In this document: positions 7,484 through 10,316 of the stretch, in pieces
Numbering within the stretch: the first letter of the stretch is position 1
Layout of the letters: each line of letters starts with the position of its first letter
DNA from: an uncultured Eubacterium sp.
GTDB lineage: Bacteria; Bacillota; Clostridia; Oscillospirales; Acutalibacteraceae
Length of the DNA: 10,316 nucleotides
NCBI GenBank assembly: GCA_910577215.1
Contig: CAJTMQ010000057.1
Location: 1-10,316 of the forward strand
Reading direction: 5' to 3'
Program-made: the position numbers and the translations under genes
The notes under the pieces: model-generated
The model's database searches: none
The model's input: only the letters and a program-made list of their open reading frames with translations
Told to the model about the DNA's origin: nothing

Positions 7484-8155
7484 CTATGATTTTAATGAAT
7501 CAATGCTGTTCAGCCATTCGTTTACATCACTGTGTGAGGTATCTGAAGAAAAGCGTTTTCCTTTAATCCAGCTTGTTCTGTCTGAACAAAGGCTGTGTAA
7601 ATCAGTATCACTTGAACCGATACCGCTTGAATGTGATGTACAGAATGGAATAATTGTTTTGCCTGCAAAATTATAGCTTTCAAGAAATGTATTTATAATT
7701 CTCGGTGCCTGAGAATGCCAGATCGGATAACCCAAAATGATCGTATCATATTCATCCATATTCTTTACACTGCCTGAAATCGCAGGGCGAGCAGAAGGGT
7801 CATTCTGTTCTCTGTCAGCTCTGCCGTTTGTATAATATGCCAGATCCTCATCAGTGTAAGGCTGCTGCGGTAAAATTTCAAATATGTCTGCATTGAGCAG
7901 TTCAGCTGTAGTTTCGGCAATTCGTTTTGTTGTGCCTGTAGCTGAAAAATATACAACTAACACACTTGGATTCATTTGTTCGTTTTCCTCACTTTTATTT
8001 TCAGTGGATTGCTTGTTATCGGAAGTACTTATCTCGTTATCATTTGAGAAAGTAATTGTTTCTTTTTCAGTTGGTTTAGATGTGATATTTGAACAAGCTG
8101 AAAAAGCAAACGCCAATACTATTGACAACAAAACTATACTTGCTTTTTTAATCAT
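7484..8155 (-). CDS. Flavodoxin-domain lipoprotein
   Basis: The 223-residue protein starts with a lipoprotein signal (MIKKAS, hydrophobic core, FSAC with C21), then a Ser/Thr/Glu-rich linker at about 22-62, then a flavodoxin-like domain. The FMN phosphate loop SATGTTK lies at 71-77, ILGYPIWHSQAP at 140-151 contributes to the flavin site, and the ending KRFSSDTSHSDVNEWL is typical of this flavodoxin_4-like group. It should carry FMN and shuttle electrons on the outer face of the membrane, in contrast to ordinary cytoplasmic flavodoxins. GGAG upstream sets the start. Its ATG overlaps the stop of the preceding short reductase remnant (ATGA), which suggests translational coupling. The gene is intact although both upstream genes of the apparent operon are broken. 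Redox partner unknown. Confidence 0.9.
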   Translation of the reverse strand: MIKKASIVLLSIVLAFAFSACSNITSKPTEKETITFSNDNEISTSDNKQSTENKSEENEQMNPSVLVVYFSATGTTKRIAETTAELLNADIFEILPQQPYTDEDLAYYTNGRADREQNDPSARPAISGSVKNMDEYDTIILGYPIWHSQAPRIINTFLESYNFAGKTIIPFCTSHSSGIGSSDTDLHSLCSDRTSWIKGKRFSSDTSHSDVNEWLNSIDSLKS

Positions 8156-8316
8156 TTATTTTCTCCTTTCATTGCATTTAACAAATATGCCATATTTGTA
8201 CCAAGATTTTTCATAGTTTCAATACCTGTCTTATTAAGTTCTTCAAACACAGTATTTATAAGAATTGCAGTATTGCCGTTTTTTCTTGCACTGCCGTTTA
8301 TACCTAAAACTTTCAT
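8152..8316 (-). pseudogene. Internally deleted flavodoxin-like NADPH-dependent FMN reductase (54 codons)
   Basis: The ORF has a good start: CAGGAG stands seven to eight bases before the ATG at 8316. The first 34 residues (MKVLGINGSARKNGNTAIL... to GIET) are the N-terminus of an NADPH-dependent FMN reductase/iron-sulfur flavoprotein-type enzyme, including the phosphate-binding GSARKNGNT loop. The last 20 residues (MKNLGTNMAYLLNAMKG) match the C-terminal helix of the same family, which normally has about 180 residues. The missing centre, about 130 residues, would hold the rest of the flavin site and the cysteine motif, so no reductase activity is expected. The frame is kept, and the stop overlaps the start of the flavodoxin lipoprotein. 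It could survive as a translated leader that couples translation of the next gene, or be a recent deletion or an assembly collapse. Confidence 0.8.
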
Positions 8317-8337
8317 AACTTAACTCCTGAAAAAGAA

Positions 8338-8538
8338 TTAATACCAATCATGTTTTTCATCTCTGTTAAGAGCTTTTATCTGTTCCATTTCTTCATTTGT
8401 TAATTCAAAATCAAATAATTCTGTATTTTCCTTAATGTGCTCCGGATTGCTTGAACCCGGTATTACAACTACACCCTTTTGCAGATTCCATCGCAGAATC
8501 ACCTGAGCAGAGGATTTTCCGTGATGCTTGATTAACGA
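8338..8538 (-). pseudogene. C-terminal fragment of an aldo/keto reductase
   Basis: About 66 codons before a normal stop read as an aldo/keto reductase C-terminus: GKSSAQVILRWNLQKGVVVIPGSSNPEHI, then ENTELFDFELTNEEMEQI and the end KHDWY. The VIPGSSNPEHIKEN segment corresponds to the NADP(H) 2'-phosphate-binding region of the family. The upstream frame is closed by TAA at about 8547-8549, and the first roughly 200 residues (TIM barrel, catalytic Asp-Tyr-Lys-His) are absent, with no start codon or ribosome site. The stop lies 21 bases from the next gene, the normal spacing of an operon of aldo/keto reductase, flavodoxin-like reductase and flavodoxin lipoprotein. So this is the broken first gene of that operon. 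Confidence 0.85.
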
Positions 8539-8584
8539 AGATTATATAGCATAAGTATTGAAATTAAATAAGGCATAATGATAA

Positions 8585-8624
8585 CCCCTATTGTTCAGTT
8601 GCTTTGAACAGTAGGGGCTTTTTT
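8585..8624 (+). terminator. Strong rho-independent terminator without an upstream + strand gene
   Basis: A 13-bp stem (8585-8597 with 8605-8617, one G-T wobble) and a 7-base loop are followed by C and six T's. It is one of the best terminators in the window, yet the nearest upstream + strand gene ends at 7314 and has its own terminator. Confidence 0.8.
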
Positions 8625-8764
8625 GATTGTTTATTGCAGTACAAAGTTTTGAAAATGGAAGTATTCATGCAAAATAAGGACAGAATTGTGCGAAAATCTG
8701 AAAAAATTTCATTTTTAAAACGCTTAAAAGCCTTATTATTAAGCCAAAAATCAGCCCTAAAAAG

Positions 8765-8788
8765 TGATATACATTTTGATATACATTT
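8765..8788. repeat. Two perfect tandem copies of TGATATACATTT
   Basis: The 12-base unit occurs at 8765-8776 and again at 8777-8788 without spacing. The function is unknown. Confidence 0.8.
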
Positions 8789-8790
8789 GC

Positions 8791-8830
8791 CCGTAAAAGT
8801 GCATAAAACTGCGTAAAAATGCGTTAAGTC
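8791..8830. repeat. Four degenerate 10-bp tandem repeats, consensus GCGTAAAAnT
   Basis: The units are CCGTAAAAGT, GCATAAAACT, GCGTAAAAAT and GCGTTAAGTC, in register at 10 bases. One helical turn per unit would place bound protein on one face of the DNA, as in recombinase arm sites or replication iterons. This is suggestive only, as low-complexity sequence could give a similar pattern. Confidence 0.55.
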
Positions 8831-8840
8831 GATAGATAAG

Positions 8841-8882
8841 AAAAAAGCCCCAAATTTCGCTTAATGGTGCGATTTTTGGGGC
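8841..8882 (-). terminator. Rho-independent terminator of the tRNA-Thr transcript
   Basis: On the minus strand a 14-bp stem with two internal mismatches (8882-8869 with 8860-8847) is followed by six T's. It begins 8 bases past the tRNA 3' end. Confidence 0.8.
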
Positions 8883-8890
8883 AATTCCTA

Positions 8891-8966
8891 TGGAGCTGAT
8901 GATCGGATTCGAACCGACGGCCTACTGATTACGAATCAGTTGCGCTACCAGCTGCGCCACATCAGC
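8891..8966 (-). tRNA. tRNA-Thr (anticodon CGT), CCA encoded
   Basis: The 76-base sequence folds as a full cloverleaf: acceptor GCTGATG with CATCAGC, D arm GCGC/GCGC around AGCTGGTA, anticodon stem ACTGA/TCAGT with loop TTCGTAA (anticodon CGT, reads ACG), variable loop AGGCC, T stem GTCGG/CCGAT with one G-T pair around TTCGAAT, and 3' TCCA with CCA in the genome. It has its own promoter and terminator and is a single-gene unit. Confidence 0.97.
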
Positions 8967-8993
8967 ATTTACTATATTCTGTTTTGTTTAAAA

Positions 8994-9022
8994 ATTATAC
9001 AACAAAAAAGCATTTCGGTCAA
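8994..9022 (-). promoter_or_regulatory. Strong promoter for tRNA-Thr
   Basis: TTGACC (9022-9017), exactly 17 bases, then TATAAT (8999-8994) on the minus strand is close to the sigma-A consensus. Transcription would begin near 8987, about 20 bases before the tRNA. The -35 box is in the loop-side of the cinA terminator, so both signals overlap. Confidence 0.8.
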
Positions 9023-9043
9023 GACTGAACCTGAAATGCTTTT
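9004..9043 (-). terminator. Rho-independent terminator of cinA
   Basis: An 11-bp outer stem (AAAAGCATTTC with GAAATGCTTTT, 9006-9016 and 9033-9043) encloses a 3-bp inner stem. The minus-strand run of six T's follows directly. It lies 10 bases after the cinA stop codon. Confidence 0.85.
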
Positions 9044-9052
9044 AAAATTATA

Positions 9053-9520
9053 TCAGAGAAGTTCCTTCAGAGTGGAATAAACAAATTCAACGCTTGATTT
9101 TCTTACCTGATTTCTGCCGATTTCACCAAACTGCTGTGTAAAGGTTTTTACCTTTCCGTTAATATTGAAACCGAAGCAGACCATTCCGATTGGTTTTTTT
9201 GCTGTTCCGCCGCCGGGACCTGCAATGCCTGTAACACCAACACCAACCTCACTGCCTGCCGCTTTGGCAACACCAAGTGCCATTTCATATGCAACCTCTT
9301 CCGAAACAACACCGTATTTCAGAATAGTGTTGGCATCAACACCTAAAAACTTAATTTTTGCCTCATTTGCGTAAGTGGTGAATGAAACATCAAGCACCTT
9401 TGATGCGTTTGTAACATTAACAAGAGTGCCGCAGCACAAACCGCCTGTGCAGCTTTCGGCAAAGGAAATATGATAATCATTTTCTATTAATTTATTAACA
9501 ACATCTTCTTCTAGAGCCAT
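9053..9520 (-). CDS. pncC: CinA C-terminal domain protein, nicotinamide-nucleotide amidohydrolase (PncC-type)
   Basis: This 155-residue protein is the stand-alone CinA C-terminal domain, which in characterised members hydrolyses nicotinamide mononucleotide to nicotinate mononucleotide and ammonia in the pyridine nucleotide salvage cycle. Visible motifs are AESCTGG (21-27) with S23 as the likely nucleophile, FTTYANEAK (47-55) supplying Y50 and K55 as likely partners, VSEEVAYEMALG (72-83), and the glycine loop GVTGIAGPGGGTAKKPIG (95-112). Length fits the family (about 155-165). The N-terminal MoCF-like domain of full CinA is absent, as in E. coli PncC. The ATG at 9520 has no strong ribosome site in the usual window; AAAGG lies 14 bases upstream and the region between can pair with upstream leader sequence, so expression may depend on leader folding. 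It is transcribed alone. Confidence 0.93.
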   Translation of the reverse strand: MALEEDVVNKLIENDYHISFAESCTGGLCCGTLVNVTNASKVLDVSFTTYANEAKIKFLGVDANTILKYGVVSEEVAYEMALGVAKAAGSEVGVGVTGIAGPGGGTAKKPIGMVCFGFNINGKVKTFTQQFGEIGRNQVRKSSVEFVYSTLKELL

Positions 9521-9522
9521 AT

Positions 9523-9644
9523 TAATTCACATAGCCTTTCCAGCTGCATATTTTAATTAAAATCGCGTGTGTCCTTGTGTAGCCGGGCAAGGCGCGATGT
9601 GAAATTAGAGATCTCATAATTTTTCATAGGCAAATTTTGAGATC
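9523..9644 (-). ncRNA. Structured leader of cinA, candidate cis-regulatory RNA
   Basis: On the minus strand the leader folds in two parts. First is a hairpin with a 13-bp stem and one mismatch (9644-9632 with 9622-9610, 9-base loop). Second is a closing stem of 10 bp with one bulged T (9607-9597 with 9532-9523), which contains an arm with CGCG pairing CGCG, CCTTG pairing CAAGG, a one-sided ACACA bulge and a CCCGGCTACA loop (9562-9598). The 3' strand of the closing stem ends two bases before the cinA ATG. The GC-rich core stands out in AT-rich surroundings. It matches no riboswitch class that I recall. Confidence 0.5.
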
Positions 9645-9663
9645 AATATAATCACCATTCAAT

Positions 9664-9691
9664 ATTATATACCATTTTATTTCCATTACAA
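9664..9691 (-). promoter_or_regulatory. Promoter for the cinA leader transcript
   Basis: TTGTAA (9691-9686), a 16-base spacer and TATAAT (9669-9664) on the minus strand. Transcription would begin near 9657, immediately upstream of the first leader hairpin, giving a leader of about 137 bases. Confidence 0.6.
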
Positions 9692-9714
9692 CACAAATTT
9701 TTTTGATTTTTCTA

Positions 9715-9743
9715 TTGACAAAGGTGGAAGAATATGATAGTAT
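9715..9743 (+). promoter_or_regulatory. Consensus-like + strand promoter without a downstream gene
   Basis: TTGACA (9715-9720) is a perfect -35, followed after 17 bases by TAGTAT (9738-9743). Transcription would begin near 9750. It is divergent from the cinA promoter. No + strand coding sequence follows in the window. Confidence 0.65.
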
Positions 9744-9752
9744 TTTCATAAA

Positions 9753-9768
9753 GTTAGTAATTACTAAC
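9753..9768. promoter_or_regulatory. Perfect 16-bp palindromic operator GTTAGTAATTACTAAC
   Basis: The palindrome lies just after the predicted + strand transcription start, the usual place for a repressor site. The TTAGT/ACTAA half-sites with a short centre resemble MarR-family operators, but no MarR gene is present in the window. Confidence 0.6.
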
Positions 9769-9793
9769 TATTTTCTTGCTTACAAAATAGTTA
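9765..9793. repeat. Inverted repeat / RNA hairpin TAACTATTTT
   Basis: A perfect 10-bp inverted repeat (9765-9774 with 9784-9793) has a 9-base loop. It shares four bases with the operator at 9753-9768, so binding and folding forms may be alternatives in the transcript. Confidence 0.5.
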
Positions 9794-9830
9794 CTCCTTA
9801 ACCCTCTTCTTTTCTGTTTTGATATTACAT

Positions 9831-9846
9831 GTTAGTCATTACTGAC
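9831..9846. promoter_or_regulatory. Second, imperfect operator copy GTTAGTCATTACTGAC
   Basis: It matches the palindrome at 9753-9768 in 14 of 16 bases and keeps 6 of 8 symmetrical pairs. It stands 78 bases downstream and is followed by TTGGAGAAG, which resembles a ribosome binding site, but no start codon with an open frame follows. Confidence 0.5.
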
Positions 9847-9864
9847 TTTTTTGGAGAAGAATAC

Positions 9865-9900
9865 AACTCCTCATCTTGTAAAAGGATGAGGAGTTCATTT
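9865..9900 (+). terminator. Hairpin terminator between the orphan + transcript and hicB
   Basis: A perfect 11-bp stem (9865-9875 with 9885-9895) and 9-base loop are followed on the + strand by TCATTTTTATC. The T-run favours action on the + strand. On the minus strand it lies 11 bases after the hicB stop and may stop that transcript too, though its tail there is T-poor. Confidence 0.65.
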
Positions 9901-9906
9901 TTATCA

Positions 9907-10302
9907 TTAATACAAATCAAGTTCAGCTTTAAGAGCCTTTGTCAAAACTGCTGAAACATTGATTCCGCTTTTTTCAGCTCTGTAATTAATCCAGGACGGA
10001 ATAGAAACATTTCTGCGTACAGTTTTACAGCCTGTTTTTTTACGGTATTCAACTAGGTCTACATCAATCAGGTTAATAAATTCATTGTCATTGCAATTCA
10101 TGCTTTCCAAATCACTTGCTAAGGGCAAGTCTAATTTGCAGTCCTGTAATTCTGTGCACTTAAGCCCGATGGCATCTCTTGCTTTTTCTATTGCATCAAG
10201 AACTGATTCGGCAGAGGTTTTGATTTCTAAATCCGAAACATACACATCATATTTGTTTTGCTTTTTTGCCTTTTTGATAAATGCCGGATAAATTACTTTC
10301 AT
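9907..10302 (-). CDS. hicB: HicB-family antitoxin
   Basis: The 131-residue protein has the HicB layout. An N-terminal partial RNase-H-like fold starts MKVIYPAFIKK, YDVYVSDLE (18-26) and AESVLDAIEKARDAIGL (31-47). A linker with FINLIDVDLVEYRKK (75-89) follows, then a C-terminal ribbon-helix-helix domain RRNVSIPSWINYRAEKSGINVSAVLTKAL (96-124). HicB binds and neutralises the HicA mRNA interferase and represses their shared promoter through the C-terminal domain. HicA normally precedes hicB closely, so here it should lie just beyond the right edge of the window; the last 14 bases end with a possible stop (TAG) of such a gene, in another frame. No strong ribosome site precedes the ATG, which fits translational coupling to an upstream gene. 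It could instead be a solitary HicB. Confidence 0.92.
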   Translation of the reverse strand: MKVIYPAFIKKAKKQNKYDVYVSDLEIKTSAESVLDAIEKARDAIGLKCTELQDCKLDLPLASDLESMNCNDNEFINLIDVDLVEYRKKTGCKTVRRNVSIPSWINYRAEKSGINVSAVLTKALKAELDLY

Positions 10303-10316
10303 TACTACAGTATCTT

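Larger units (their letters stand above)
8549..8840. other. Gene-poor AT-rich interval, possible deletion or integration scar
   Basis: No convincing gene is present in either direction. The interval holds the break point of the aldo/keto reductase, an orphan + strand terminator and, further right, two sets of short tandem repeats. A + frame (ATG 8655 to stop 8816) reads lysine-rich, low-complexity sequence partly made from the DNA repeats and is not supported as a gene. The interval faces the 3' end of tRNA-Thr, a common landing place for integrative elements. Confidence 0.4.

Noticed and set aside
8604..8816. Lysine-rich + strand reading frame in the gene-poor interval
   Set aside because: It would start inside the terminator hairpin (or at weak ATGs at 8655/8667), is low in complexity, and its end is built from the DNA tandem repeats; no family is recognisable.
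8765..8830. Tandem repeats considered as a CRISPR array
   Set aside because: Units are 10-12 bases without spacers and there are no cas genes nearby.
9551..9562. TTTTAATTAAAA 12-bp palindrome in the cinA leader
   Set aside because: Made only of A and T in an AT-rich leader, so chance is likely; it is covered by the leader entry.

Overview
The window looks like a chromosomal stretch of a low-GC gut Firmicute, most likely a clostridial member of the Ruminococcaceae/Oscillospiraceae or a relative. This rests on the AT-rich sequence, strong AGGAG-type ribosome binding sites, rho-independent terminators, an AraC/GyrI regulator and flavodoxin lipoprotein of types common in gut Clostridia, and a HicB antitoxin. 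The species cannot be named from sequence alone.

Positions 1-4905 (+) hold a tight three-gene carbohydrate operon. It contains a 5'-truncated large DUF6067/GH-like protein, a GH29 alpha-L-fucosidase without signal peptide, and a GH16 endo-glycanase that is a predicted lipoprotein. The gaps are only 12 and 21 bases. A plausible reading is a surface endo-enzyme (GH16) that cuts a fucosylated glycan, with fucose removed inside the cell and the DUF6067 protein acting on an unknown part of the same substrate. A hairpin at 4928-4954 separates this operon from a convergent gene.

Positions 4973-6902 (-) hold an alpha/beta hydrolase of the feruloyl/cinnamoyl-esterase-like type and an AraC-GyrI regulator. 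The hydrolase has a long leader with a possible gene remnant. Its promoter -35 box lies inside the terminator hairpin of the regulator. Divergent from the regulator is a small stand-alone gene (7063-7314, +) related to a domain of FakA/YloV-type kinases.

Positions 7484-8538 (-) are a decaying redox operon: a C-terminal stub of an aldo/keto reductase, an internally deleted flavodoxin-like reductase of 54 residues, and an intact flavodoxin-domain lipoprotein coupled to it by an ATGA overlap. Next comes an AT-rich gene-poor stretch (8549-8890) with an orphan + strand terminator and two short tandem repeat sets. It lies at the 3' side of a tRNA-Thr(CGT) gene, so it may be the scar of a past integration or deletion.

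Positions 8891-10302 hold the tRNA, a stand-alone CinA C-terminal (PncC-type) amidohydrolase and, at the right edge, a HicB antitoxin, all on the minus strand. The 386-base gap between cinA and hicB is dense in signals. It has a cinA promoter followed by a leader almost fully foldable into hairpins. Divergent from it is a consensus promoter with two related palindromic operators and a downstream terminator, but no gene, which is either an unannotated small RNA or the control region of a lost gene. These two elements, with the DUF6067-GH29-GH16 cluster, are the most interesting parts of the window.
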